NCBI RefSeq assembly: GCF_048820915.1
Contig: NZ_JBMERR010000040.1
Span: 1-13,713 of the forward strand
Source: Cribrihabitans_A pelagius
GTDB taxonomy: Bacteria; Pseudomonadota; Alphaproteobacteria; Rhodobacterales; Rhodobacteraceae
DNA length: 13,713 bases
Reading direction: 5' to 3'
Shown: in pieces, positions 1-6,868 of the stretch
Position numbering within the stretch: position 1 is the stretch's first letter
How the letters are laid out: each line of letters begins with the position of its first letter
The notes under the pieces: generated by a model
Databases searched by the model: none
Told to the model about the DNA's origin: nothing
Seen by the model: the letters and a program-made list of their open reading frames with translations, nothing else
Made by a program: the position numbers and the translations under genes

Positions 1-61
1 TGGGGAAGAAAGGCTCAAGGCGCGCCATCTGCGCGTCAGTTAGCCAGAAAAGATCAGACAT
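1..61 (-). CDS. IS5-family transposase, N-terminal fragment (runs off the window)
   Basis: The reverse strand from the ATG at 61-59 encodes MSDLFWLTDAQMARLEPFFP, the very typical N-terminus of IS5/IS427-type DDE transposases, which cut and rejoin the IS ends. Only 20 codons are visible and the rest lies off the left edge, so I cannot tell whether the gene is intact. It has the same orientation as the transposase fragment at the right edge. Confidence 0.85.
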   Translation of the reverse strand, partial: MSDLFWLTDAQMARLEPFFP

Positions 62-124
62 GGTCACCGCTCGTTTTCGAGCCGTGAATCATACCGATAG
101 CCGAAAATCAATGGGTCCTGACCC
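1..124 (-). mobile_element. IS5-family (IS427-like) element, transposase 5' end side, truncated by window edge
   Basis: The terminal inverted repeat reads GGGTCAGGACCCAT inward on the minus strand from position 124. It matches the end at 13533 (GGGTCAGGACTCAT) in 13 of 14 positions. A TA dinucleotide at 125-126 flanks it, as expected of IS427-group insertions at TA/CTAG. The only coding part is the transposase N-terminus at 1-61. The insertion has cut the gene running from 125 to 327. Confidence 0.85.
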
Positions 125-327
125 TAAAACAGGTGGCGGCGGTGATTTCTGCCAAAAAGGTTCAGTTGACGCCGGAAGAGGCGCGGGACTTGGCTCGGCG
201 TGCGGTCAAGTTTAAGCAAGAGCGCGGTCGTTTGCCGTCGATCACATCACCCGATGCGTGGGAGAAGAAGATGGCGGAAGGTGTGGCATATCTTGCCCGC
301 ATGAAGCAGGAGGCTGCTAATGGCTAA
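125..327 (+). pseudogene. 3' remnant of a probable DEAD/DEAH-type helicase gene, cut by IS5
   Basis: The reading frame is open from the IS boundary (CTA AAA CAG GTG GCG) to the TAA at 325-327, leaving about 67 codons. GTG at 133 could act as a start, but it has no convincing ribosome binding site and the frame continues back into the IS. This makes a 5'-truncated gene more likely than a genuine 64-residue protein. The tail is helical and basic (AVKFKQERGRLPS, then WEKKMAEGVAYLARMK) and resembles the C-terminal end of helicases that I recall next to GIY-YIG proteins of this type. It overlaps the next gene by 8 bases (ATGGCTAA), and that gene's AGGAGG Shine-Dalgarno (308-313) lies inside this frame, so the two were translationally coupled. 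The helicase label rests on neighbourhood and recalled similarity only; no helicase motif survives here. Confidence 0.55.
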
Positions 328-1513
328 AGGATTCACCGAAGAAGACGACGCGCTTCTTGCCGAGCTGGGCGTGGAGGTCGAAACCAAGAAGGTTGCAGCT
401 CGCACTCCTCGTGAAGAGCGGATCATTGCTGGTTTTGAGGAGATTCAACGCTTTGTAGAGGAACACGGTCGCTCCCCCCAACATGGCGATGAACGTGATA
501 TTTTCGAGCGCCTTTACGCAGTTCGCCTTGATCGTATTCGAGACTCGCAGGAATGCCGTGAGCTTGTGGAAAGCATTGATGAGCACGGTTTGCTGTCTGG
601 TGAAGTCAGTGCGCGAGGTGCAGATGTTGATGCGTTGAACGATGACGAGTTGCTCGCCGAGCTGGGGGTGGAAATAGAAGCTCCTTCCATTACTGAACTT
701 AAGCACGTTCGCTCAACCGCAGAGAAAAAGGCTGCGGAAGACGTCGCTCAGCGGGACAAATGTGAAGACTTTGAAGCCTTTCAACCGCTCTTTAAGCAGG
801 TTCAGAATGAGCTGGACACCGGCCTTCGGGAAACCCGGCCTTTCGAGATGAAGGCCGAAATTGAAAAAGGACGGTTCTTCATTGTTGGCGGGCAGAAGGC
901 TTATGTGGCTGAGAAAGGGGAGACGACAACTACGGATCAGGGTCGCACTGATGCGCGCCTTCGCGTGATCTTTGACAACGGTACGGAAAGCAACATGCTT
1001 ATGCGTTCGCTTCAGCGAGCTTTGAATAAGGATGAAGCTGGGCGTCGGATAACGGAGCCTACCGCCGGGCCATTGTTTGCTGATAATGCCATAGACGGAG
1101 ATGAAGCCAGTGGCACAATTTACGTGCTGCGGAGTAAGTCTGAACACCCCCTTGTGTCTGAGCATCGGGAGTTGGTCCACAAGATCGGTGTTACAAATAT
1201 GAGCGTGGAAAAGCGCGTTGCGGGCGCGCACCTCCAGCCAACATTTCTGATGGCAAATGTCGAAATCGTGGCAACATATGAGCTCTACAATATTAATCGC
1301 ACCAAGCTTGAAAATCTAATCCACCGGATTTTTGAGCCAGCTCGGCTCGAGATCGAAATTAAGGATCGGTTCGGACGCCCAGTCGTTCCGCGCGAGTGGT
1401 TCTTGGTGCCAATTCATGCCATTGATGAGGCTGTTCAGAAGATCAAAGATGGTTCTATTTCGTCATATTACTATGATCCGAAATCCGCCTCACTTATGAG
1501 CCGGGAGGGTTAA
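320..1513 (+). CDS. GIY-YIG (T5orf172-type) nuclease-family protein
   Basis: A 397-residue protein. The C-terminal third carries a T5orf172-like GIY-YIG fold: GTIYVL at 265-270, HKIGVT at 287-292, then VEKRV, and the expected metal-binding glutamate in NRTKLENLIHRIF (E331). The predicted activity is a DNA endonuclease or a nuclease-derived binding domain, acting in the cytoplasm. The N-terminal half is acidic and helical. It contains a near-duplicate motif, DDALLAELGVEVE at 9-21 and DDELLAELGVEIE at 108-120, and a segment at 35-72 (GFEEIQRFVEEHGRSP) resembling helicase-associated helices. The start is supported by AGGAGG at 308-313 and the 8-base overlap with the truncated upstream gene. Residues equivalent to the GIY tyrosine pair are degenerate (IYV and KIG), as is usual for T5orf172. 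It was presumably a partner of the upstream helicase, now destroyed. Its own role in defence is inferred. Confidence 0.8.
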   Translation: MAKGFTEEDDALLAELGVEVETKKVAARTPREERIIAGFEEIQRFVEEHGRSPQHGDERDIFERLYAVRLDRIRDSQECRELVESIDEHGLLSGEVSARGADVDALNDDELLAELGVEIEAPSITELKHVRSTAEKKAAEDVAQRDKCEDFEAFQPLFKQVQNELDTGLRETRPFEMKAEIEKGRFFIVGGQKAYVAEKGETTTTDQGRTDARLRVIFDNGTESNMLMRSLQRALNKDEAGRRITEPTAGPLFADNAIDGDEASGTIYVLRSKSEHPLVSEHRELVHKIGVTNMSVEKRVAGAHLQPTFLMANVEIVATYELYNINRTKLENLIHRIFEPARLEIEIKDRFGRPVVPREWFLVPIHAIDEAVQKIKDGSISSYYYDPKSASLMSREG

Positions 1514-1514
1514 C

Positions 1515-1598
1515 ATGGAGCCACTTCAGCAGTTTGTTGAGCGCTGCCGTGGGGGGCTTCCTGAAAGCGACTTGGGGGGCAAAGGATGTCGGAAATAA
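1515..1598 (+). CDS. possible 27-residue small ORF / leader upstream of SIR2
   Basis: ATG at 1515 follows a good Shine-Dalgarno (GGGAGG, 1503-1508) and opens 27 codons (begins MEPLQQFVERCRGG, ends KGCRK), closing with TAA at 1596-1598. Its end overlaps the ATG of the SIR2 gene (1586) by 13 bases in another frame. The SIR2 start itself has only G-rich sequence and AAAGG immediately before it. The short ORF could therefore load ribosomes for SIR2 by coupling. Alternatively it is the front of a decayed gene that once stood between the nuclease and SIR2. No function recognised. Confidence 0.35.
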   Translation: MEPLQQFVERCRGGLPESDLGGKGCRK

Positions 1599-3010
1599 CT
1601 CCTTACAAGCTTCTTTCACCAATTTCCGCAGGTGAGAGTGACGACCTCTTGCGCGGAAAGTCGAAAGAGGAAGGTATACGTCGTATCCAGGCGCTCCTCG
1701 CTGATTGGCTTCGGATGGAAAACGTCGTGGTTTTAACGGCGGCGGGATGTTCTTTTGGTTGCGGCGGTCGCCTAATGGCCGGGCCGAAGTCGAACAACCT
1801 AGAATGCCTTGTTCTTGATGTTGTTGAGCAGACCTCCATTTCAGATGACGCCAAAGCCATAATCCGTCACCGCATGGCTGAGTGGCCCAAGGAAGATTGG
1901 GGTCCTTCAGGCTTTGAGGATTGGCTTAGTTATTTGTTTAATGTCTCCGGCCTGACCGCAGCAAAACAAACACCAATCAAGACTGTTGAATGGAAGGGCA
2001 AGGAAGCGGGGGAGGATGGTGCCGAAACCTCCCTGACAGTCTCGGAAGGTGACCTTGAGAAACTTTGTTCAAAGATTGAAAAAGCTATCTTCGCTGAGTG
2101 CGCATTGCAGATCGACCAGAGCGAGCTGTCAGGGTCCAGTTCAGGAGGCACCTCCGGGCATATACCATTCCTCGCAAAGCTGAGTGCTCGCGATACCAAT
2201 CTTGGCCGTACTCACCTTTTTACCCTCAACTATGACACGCTGTTTGAACAGGCCATGGAAGAGTTGGGAATCCAATATTTTGATGGGTTCTCGGGAAAGA
2301 CAAACTCACGATTTGATCCAGCCGTATATGGGCTCGATATCTATTACCCAGGTGATGTGGCCGAAGGGCGCGTCCGGCGCTTCGACAAGTTCATGCAGTT
2401 TTACAAGCTGCATGGATCTTTGCATTGGTATGCCGACGATGGGGGCATTTATCGCGCGCGTCATCGTGATCTTTCTTTTGCAGCTTCGTATCGTGATGCT
2501 TCTACCGCAGAAAAGGCCGAGGCGCTGGAAAGCGAGCCGTTTTCAAGCATAGGTTCCTTTGGTATCCTGCCAACTTCTCAAAAGTTCACCCAAACTTTGG
2601 GCATGCCTTTCGCGCATCTCTTTCGCCTTTTGCATGCGCGTCTGAATCAACCTCAGACATTTCTTCTTGTGATGGGTTACGGGTTCGGGGATGATCACGT
2701 CACACGGATCATTGAAACCGCGCTAATGAATCCTTCGCTGGTGATGCTGGTTGTCGAGCCGAACCCCGACAGCGAAATCGTAAGTCGAATTCGCCGCTAT
2801 CAAAGTCTCGGTCAACGGGCGTTTGTGCTTACTGAACGTGTGGAGGGCGATGCTAGTTGTTCCTATCAAGTCGCAACGTTTGCTGACTTTGCGCGCAACG
2901 TCATGCCTGATGTTAAATGGCTCGATGACTATAAGCGCCTGCGCATGTTCGAAGAACAAATTAGGAAAACCAACGATCGAGAGCCGCAAGATAGCGCTGG
3001 AGACGAGTGA
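1586..3010 (+). CDS. sir2: SIR2-domain NADase of a SIR2-HerA anti-phage system
   Basis: A 474-residue SIR2-like (SIR2_2) protein. Nucleotide-binding and catalytic landmarks are in family order: LTAAGCSFGCGG at 50-61 (the GAGxS loop, first glycine replaced by alanine), FTLNYDTLFE at 212-221 with N215 and D217, KLHGSLHW at 274-281 with H276 the likely catalytic histidine, and MGYGFGDDH at 363-371. In characterised SIR2-HerA systems this subunit hydrolyses NAD+ when phage is sensed and forms a large assembly with the HerA ATPase. The charged C-terminal tail (about 445-474) lacks recognisable motifs. The downstream herA start lies at its stop codon, the normal arrangement for this pair. Domain identity is strong; system identity follows from the neighbour. 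Confidence 0.88.
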   Translation: MSEITPYKLLSPISAGESDDLLRGKSKEEGIRRIQALLADWLRMENVVVLTAAGCSFGCGGRLMAGPKSNNLECLVLDVVEQTSISDDAKAIIRHRMAEWPKEDWGPSGFEDWLSYLFNVSGLTAAKQTPIKTVEWKGKEAGEDGAETSLTVSEGDLEKLCSKIEKAIFAECALQIDQSELSGSSSGGTSGHIPFLAKLSARDTNLGRTHLFTLNYDTLFEQAMEELGIQYFDGFSGKTNSRFDPAVYGLDIYYPGDVAEGRVRRFDKFMQFYKLHGSLHWYADDGGIYRARHRDLSFAASYRDASTAEKAEALESEPFSSIGSFGILPTSQKFTQTLGMPFAHLFRLLHARLNQPQTFLLVMGYGFGDDHVTRIIETALMNPSLVMLVVEPNPDSEIVSRIRRYQSLGQRAFVLTERVEGDASCSYQVATFADFARNVMPDVKWLDDYKRLRMFEEQIRKTNDREPQDSAGDE

Positions 3011-5100
3011 TGGAGCAGCCCCGCGTCATCGGTCATGTTGTTTCCGTCAATGGGTTCCGGTTAAAGGTTGAGCTTTCGCCAGATGCGAAGTCGTCTGCTC
3101 GCGCTACGCCTGACGGTGTTCAGCGCGCTGTAGCGATCAACTCGTTCCTTACCTTCGATCTCGGAGCAGGTTCGAATGCCATAGGTATCCTAAGCGATCT
3201 GGAGGCACGCGAAAGTTACGATCCGATGCGCGACGAAGAGCTATCTCTCGAATTGACCAAACCGCGCCGGATCGCTTCTGTGCAGCTCTTGGGAACGGTT
3301 AAGCAAGTTGCACGCCATGAATGGAAATTTGACACGGGGATCACCGTTCTTCCAACCCTGGATACGCCAGCCGAGGTCGCTGCACCCGACGTTTTAGCAG
3401 GCATTTTTGCCCACCCTCCTAAGCGGAATCGACCAACCGGCAGTGACGATGACGACTACGATTTTCCGTTGGAAATTGGTCACCAGACTGGAGATGAAAA
3501 CACGCGTATCAAAGCGTCATTCAATGATTTGTTCTCCCGACCGTTAGCGGTTGTCGGCAATACAGGTTCCGGCAAATCTTACACAGTTGCCAGCATTCTG
3601 CGTGGTATCATCGAGCATGATGAGTTAAGCGCGGTCGCGGATGCAGAACCACATATCTTTATTCTCGACATCAACGGAGAATATGCCAACGCATTTCTTT
3701 CCAGCGAGAAAGCTACATATACGCGTGAACCCAACAAGGTCTATTTGAACGGCGAAGAGTTCTGCTTACCCGTTTGGCTAATGAACGGGGAAGAAATCTG
3801 CGATTGGCTCCAAGCTTCTGAGGCAACGCAAGAGCCCGTGCTTAAAGATTGGTGGTCGATTTCCAAAGCTGCGCGCACTGGGGCCGGGGCATATGACCCG
3901 ATACAAGTTGCTATTGGGAAAATAGATTTGGCTCTAGGGTGGCTGGATGATCCTAGATCCCCCGCTGGTGGCAGTTTCGACGTCTTTATTGATCATGCCT
4001 CTCAATATGCTACAGCCGTTGATTGGGGTGCGTTTAATGGGCTAGTGAGCTGGTCGCCTAGTCCTAGGGATCAGTGGCGTAAAGTATCAAATGAGCGTGC
4101 AGTGCGAGACCAGCTTTTGGAGATACGCTCTCAGCTACTTGAGGCGATTTCTCGGCGTCAGCACGAAGGGGTGAATTTTGCAAAGACAGCAGACTCCCCA
4201 CGTTTTGTACCCGTTCAGGAGTTTCGCGATCCTAACCTCGTGGACCGCACCACGGATCAGGAGAGTAGCAAGAAGATCGACCAATATCTTCTAACCCTGA
4301 AGCTCCGACTGCGTACGCGCCTTGATGACCGTCGCTGGCAATCCTTCTTTTCTTACGAGGATCAGGAAATCAGGTCATTTGAAGACTGGATCAAAAAGCT
4401 TGGCATCTCGCAATCAGAAGGCGCGAGGGTATCAGTCCTAGACTTTTCAATGCTTGCAGGTGAGGTGCTGCCATTTGCCTGTGCCTTGATCGGGAGGCTT
4501 CTTCTTGAAACCCGTGAAATGCTTAGACCTGAAGTCCGCAGTTGTTATCCTTGGGTGCTGGTTCTTGAAGAGGCTCATAACTATGCGCGGCCTCGTGAGC
4601 GTGCAGAGGACAGAGGGCACAGCCTGTCCCGTCGCGCTTTCGAGCGTGTGGCAAAGGAAGGCCGGAAGTTCGGCCTTTCTCTTATTGTTGCAAGCCAGAG
4701 ACCAAGTGAAGTCAGTCCTACGATTATCAGCCAGTGCGCAAACTTCTTTTCGCACCGGCTACAGAATCCCGACGATATTGATCATTTCCGGCGCATTATT
4801 CCTAAGCAGGCGCAAAGGCTCCTTGACCAGGTAACGGTGCTCGCATCGGGTGAAGCTATCGTCTTTGGTAGTGCATTTCATGTTCCGGCGCGGGTTCAGA
4901 TCAATCTCCCTTCCAGGGAGCCATGGAGCGCTACTGCTGCCCCGTTTGTGGATTGGGCGAAAGGCGTCACGTTCCCATTGAGTGATGTCGTCGACCATTG
5001 GGGGCTTGGTTCCGATGAGGCGGCAGAAATGCCGGAAACCGCAGCGTCTCTTGATCAAGTTTCGTACGCGGATGATCTGGATGACGAGATTCCCTTCTAA
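3010..5100 (+). CDS. herA: HerA-like hexameric ATPase/translocase of the SIR2-HerA system
   Basis: A 696-residue FtsK/HerA-class ATPase. A HAS-barrel-like N-terminus (about 1-140) precedes the RecA-like core: Walker A GNTGSGKS at 183-190, ILDINGEY at 218-225, Walker B WVLVLEEAHNYARP at 515-528, and LIVASQRPSEVSPTIISQ at 558-575 with the sensor glutamine and arginine, numbering from this ATG. I chose ATG 3010 (TGATG overlap with the sir2 stop) because GGAGA at 2999-3003 is better spaced for it than for GTG 3007, which would add one residue and give a 4-base overlap. HerA forms a hexameric ring that in SIR2-HerA complexes scaffolds and controls the NADase. A poorly conserved insertion lies at about 265-470. 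The extreme C-terminus, DDLDDEIPF, closely copies the SSB acidic tip. Transcription probably ends at the terminator near 5210. Confidence 0.9.
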   Translation: MEQPRVIGHVVSVNGFRLKVELSPDAKSSARATPDGVQRAVAINSFLTFDLGAGSNAIGILSDLEARESYDPMRDEELSLELTKPRRIASVQLLGTVKQVARHEWKFDTGITVLPTLDTPAEVAAPDVLAGIFAHPPKRNRPTGSDDDDYDFPLEIGHQTGDENTRIKASFNDLFSRPLAVVGNTGSGKSYTVASILRGIIEHDELSAVADAEPHIFILDINGEYANAFLSSEKATYTREPNKVYLNGEEFCLPVWLMNGEEICDWLQASEATQEPVLKDWWSISKAARTGAGAYDPIQVAIGKIDLALGWLDDPRSPAGGSFDVFIDHASQYATAVDWGAFNGLVSWSPSPRDQWRKVSNERAVRDQLLEIRSQLLEAISRRQHEGVNFAKTADSPRFVPVQEFRDPNLVDRTTDQESSKKIDQYLLTLKLRLRTRLDDRRWQSFFSYEDQEIRSFEDWIKKLGISQSEGARVSVLDFSMLAGEVLPFACALIGRLLLETREMLRPEVRSCYPWVLVLEEAHNYARPRERAEDRGHSLSRRAFERVAKEGRKFGLSLIVASQRPSEVSPTIISQCANFFSHRLQNPDDIDHFRRIIPKQAQRLLDQVTVLASGEAIVFGSAFHVPARVQINLPSREPWSATAAPFVDWAKGVTFPLSDVVDHWGLGSDEAAEMPETAASLDQVSYADDLDDEIPF

Positions 5101-5209
5101 ACAGCTCTACTGTATTGGCGCACCCTAATGCGGTCAGGCTGTCGTGAACCGAGCCCGCCTTGCGGTCTCAGCCGTACGGCTTCCATCCTTAGCGTAAGTA
5201 AGATGCGGC

Positions 5210-5240
5210 CAGCCCTAGCAGGCTGACTTTTTCTTTTTTG
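5210..5240 (+). terminator. Rho-independent terminator after sir2-herA
   Basis: The stem CAGCC (5210-5214) pairs with GGCTG (5221-5225) across loop CTAGCA, followed by the T-rich run ACTTTTTCTTTTTTG. It lies about 110 bases past the herA stop. The stem is short but the T tract is long, so termination of the defence operon here is plausible. Confidence 0.6.
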
Positions 5241-5310
5241 TTTTGGGGCTTGCAGCCCCCTGGCCATCAAGACCTGAACACCCCCTCCGGGGTGCGCACA
5301 GGCGCGTATC

Positions 5311-5438
5311 CCCATCCTTCCGCATTTCATTTGTGCAGGATGGGTGATCCCCCTCGCACCGCACGGGTCTGGATGGCCGTCCCCCTCTCATTGGCGAGGC
5401 CTAGTCCGGTTGCATGCGCAACCGGCTTTAAAAGGAGG
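5311..5438 (+). promoter_or_regulatory. three-hairpin leader of ardC with strong ribosome binding site
   Basis: Three consecutive stem-loops lead to the start. Hairpin I: CCCATCCT (5311-5318) with AGGATGGG (5337-5344), 18-base loop. Hairpin II: CCTCGC (5352-5357) with GCGAGG (5394-5399), enclosing ACGG (5363-5366) with CCGT (5377-5380). Hairpin III: CCGGTTGC (5406-5413) with GCAACCGG (5418-5425), four-base loop. AAAGGAGG (5431-5438) follows, eight bases before the ATG. The fold could control translation, or serve as a single-stranded-DNA promoter during conjugative entry, as known for some leading-region antirestriction genes. The function is inferred. Confidence 0.5.
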
Positions 5439-5446
5439 AAAAGTCA

Positions 5447-6361
5447 ATGAAAAAAGATATTTATCAAGAAGTTACTGACAAGATTGTTGCTGACTTGGAG
5501 CAAGGAGAACTTACTTGGCTTAAGCCATGGAGTGCAGGCAATATGGATGGGCGGATCGTCAAACCATTGCGCCACAACGGCCAGCCGTACAATGGTATCA
5601 ACGTGCTTATGCTTTGGAGCGCAGCTGTTGAGGGCGGGTTTCTCTCCCCGTATTGGATGACTTTCAAGCAGGCTAAGCAGCTTGGCGCTCATGTAAAAAA
5701 AGGAGAGCGCAGCAATCCGGTAGTTTACGCAAGCACAATTACTAAAACCGAGGAGCAAGAAAACGGCGAGGAAGCAGAGCGCAAAATCCCCTTCATGAAG
5801 GGTTATTCTGTGTTCAATGTGGAGCAGATTGAAGGGTTACCTGAGCACTACTACGCAAAGCCAAGCGCAGTAATTGATCCAGCTCAGCGGATCGGACATG
5901 CCGATGAATTCTTTGCCGCCACAACGGCTGATATTCGCCACGGAGGTTCCAAGGCCTATTATAGCAACGGCAGTGATCATGTGCAGATCCCGGATTTTCA
6001 GGCCTTTCGCGATCCAGAAAGTTACTACGCCACCCTTGCCCATGAAATGACCCATTGGACAAAGCACAAGAGCCGCCTTGATCGTGAATTCGGGCGCAAG
6101 AAATGGGGCGATGAAGGGTATGCCCGTGAGGAGCTGGTGGCCGAACTGGGCGCGGCCTTTCTTTGCGCTGATCTATGTCTGATACCGGAACCGGGCTCCG
6201 ATCATGCGGCCTATATCCAAAGCTGGCTGAAAGTCTTGAAGAACGACAAGCGTGCGATCTTCTCAGCCGCCGCCCATGCGCAACGCGCGGCAGATTACCT
6301 GCAAAGCCTTCAGCCCTTGGCGGAAAGCGAAATCAAGAGTGCAGAAGGAGTCGCCGCGTAA
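5447..6361 (+). CDS. ardC: ArdC-like antirestriction protein (ssDNA-binding plus zincin domain)
   Basis: A 304-residue protein of normal ArdC length. The N-terminal ArdC-like single-strand-DNA-binding domain (about 1-130) includes the hallmark LEQGELTWLKPWS, NGQPYNGINVLML and FLSPYWMTFKQAKQLGAHVKKG. The C-terminal zincin-like metallopeptidase domain has HEMTH at 199-203 and a downstream glutamate-rich segment (REELVAELGAAFLC, 227-240) supplying the third metal ligand. ArdC proteins protect incoming plasmid DNA against restriction and bind single-stranded DNA; whether the zincin domain is an active protease is unclear. The start is fixed by the AAAGGAGG sequence eight bases upstream. Its position beside mobilisation genes fits a role in establishment after transfer. 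GCCGC-GTAA-GCGGC straddles the stop codon. Confidence 0.92.
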   Translation: MKKDIYQEVTDKIVADLEQGELTWLKPWSAGNMDGRIVKPLRHNGQPYNGINVLMLWSAAVEGGFLSPYWMTFKQAKQLGAHVKKGERSNPVVYASTITKTEEQENGEEAERKIPFMKGYSVFNVEQIEGLPEHYYAKPSAVIDPAQRIGHADEFFAATTADIRHGGSKAYYSNGSDHVQIPDFQAFRDPESYYATLAHEMTHWTKHKSRLDREFGRKKWGDEGYAREELVAELGAAFLCADLCLIPEPGSDHAAYIQSWLKVLKNDKRAIFSAAAHAQRAADYLQSLQPLAESEIKSAEGVAA

Positions 6362-6387
6362 GCGGCGGCTCCCCTGGGAGGTGCAAA

Positions 6388-6648
6388 ATGGAAGTTCACA
6401 ACATCACGTGGGGCGGGATCAGTATCCAGATTGTTTACGTTCATGCGCAGTTCGGCCTAGTCGATCATGTTCAGCTCTATACACATCCACGTACACCGCT
6501 GCCCGTCACCAAGACGGGCTATAAATCGCACTTCATCGACGCTGGAACCGTGGAGGAATACGGCGGAGTGCTGGTTTATGTGACTGATTGGCTGGACGCC
6601 GAGGCCAAACGCAACGGCTGGAACGGTGCGCAAATGTCTTTGTTCTAA
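6388..6648 (+). CDS. small conserved-type hypothetical protein downstream of ardC (86 aa)
   Basis: The frame opens well upstream, but the start is best placed at ATG 6388, which follows GGGAGG (6376-6381) and lies after the ardC stop. The product begins MEVHNITWGGISIQI and ends GWNGAQMSLF. It is predicted beta-rich with no signal peptide or membrane segment. It resembles a family I recall as small proteins next to ardC in alphaproteobacterial elements (ITWxGI near the start, PLPVTKTGYKSHFI in the middle), but no function is known to me. The 26-base spacing from ardC, the same strand and the shared downstream hairpin suggest co-transcription with ardC. A role in antirestriction or establishment is a guess from context. 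Confidence 0.75.
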   Translation: MEVHNITWGGISIQIVYVHAQFGLVDHVQLYTHPRTPLPVTKTGYKSHFIDAGTVEEYGGVLVYVTDWLDAEAKRNGWNGAQMSLF

Positions 6649-6655
6649 AAATTTT

Positions 6656-6677
6656 GCGCCCGCCAGGCGGCGGGCGC
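6656..6677 (-). terminator. bidirectional-position terminator hairpin between convergent genes
   Basis: A perfect nine-base stem: GCGCCCGCC (6656-6664) and GGCGGGCGC (6669-6677), loop AGGC. On the minus strand the stem is followed by AAAATTTTTAG, giving a usable U-run for the transcript of the gene at 6690-6863. On the plus strand the A-run precedes the stem and no T-run follows, so it terminates the ardC transcript less efficiently if at all. Confidence 0.65.
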
Positions 6678-6689
6678 ATGCTTCGCATC

Positions 6690-6863
6690 TTAGGGAGATC
6701 GCGAAGAAAGTTCGGCTTTGATTGTTTCAATAGTCGCTTTCGCATTGTCACGCTCTTGCGTGTGTTGTGAGCCGGTGGCTAGGACGTTGAAGGCCTTGCG
6801 TAAAAGCCCTTGGAGTTCCGTTGTGCTTCGAGCTGCCGCTTCAAATCGGGTTACAAGTTTCAT
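6690..6863 (-). CDS. small conserved-type hypothetical protein (57 aa)
   Basis: The start at ATG 6863 (MKLVTRFEAAARSTTELQGL) is preferred over ATGs 20 or more codons upstream because AAGAGG (6869-6874) sits five bases before it. The product is a single short helical protein ending AELSSRSP. I recall similar 55-60 residue proteins (MxLVTRFEAA...) in alphaproteobacterial plasmids and islands, function unknown. It is transcribed toward ardC and ends at the hairpin at 6656-6677. Its leader contains three overlapping hairpins, one of which buries the Shine-Dalgarno sequence, so post-transcriptional control is likely if the gene is expressed. Confidence 0.65.
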   Translation of the reverse strand: MKLVTRFEAAARSTTELQGLLRKAFNVLATGSQHTQERDNAKATIETIKAELSSRSP

Positions 6864-6868
6864 ACTTA

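Larger units (their letters stand above)
5101..5446 (+). other. 346-bp intergenic region: terminator plus structured ardC leader
   Basis: No credible coding sequence. It holds a perfect 12-base palindrome AGCCGTACGGCT (5170-5181) and a terminator hairpin with a T-rich tail (5210-5240). Next come GGGGCT-TGC-AGCCCC (5245-5259) and CACCCC-CTCC-GGGGTG (5279-5294), followed by three further stem-loops up to the ardC ribosome binding site. I did not find a convincing sigma-70 promoter. The density of perfect hairpins is far above chance and marks the region as functional RNA, a folding single-stranded DNA element, or both. Confidence 0.6.

Noticed and set aside
3007..3009. GTG start for herA
   Set aside because: It adds one Met and places the GGAGA site too close; ATG 3010 at the TGATG junction is better. 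The difference is trivial.
5097..5450. Short open frames in the region before ardC (5097-5330 minus, 5238-5450 plus)
   Set aside because: They run through perfect hairpins and a T-rich terminator with no ribosome sites; they are fortuitous frames in structured non-coding DNA.
6175..6387. 157-residue version of the protein after ardC, starting inside ardC
   Set aside because: It overlaps conserved ardC sequence in another frame; ATG 6388 has its own ribosome site.
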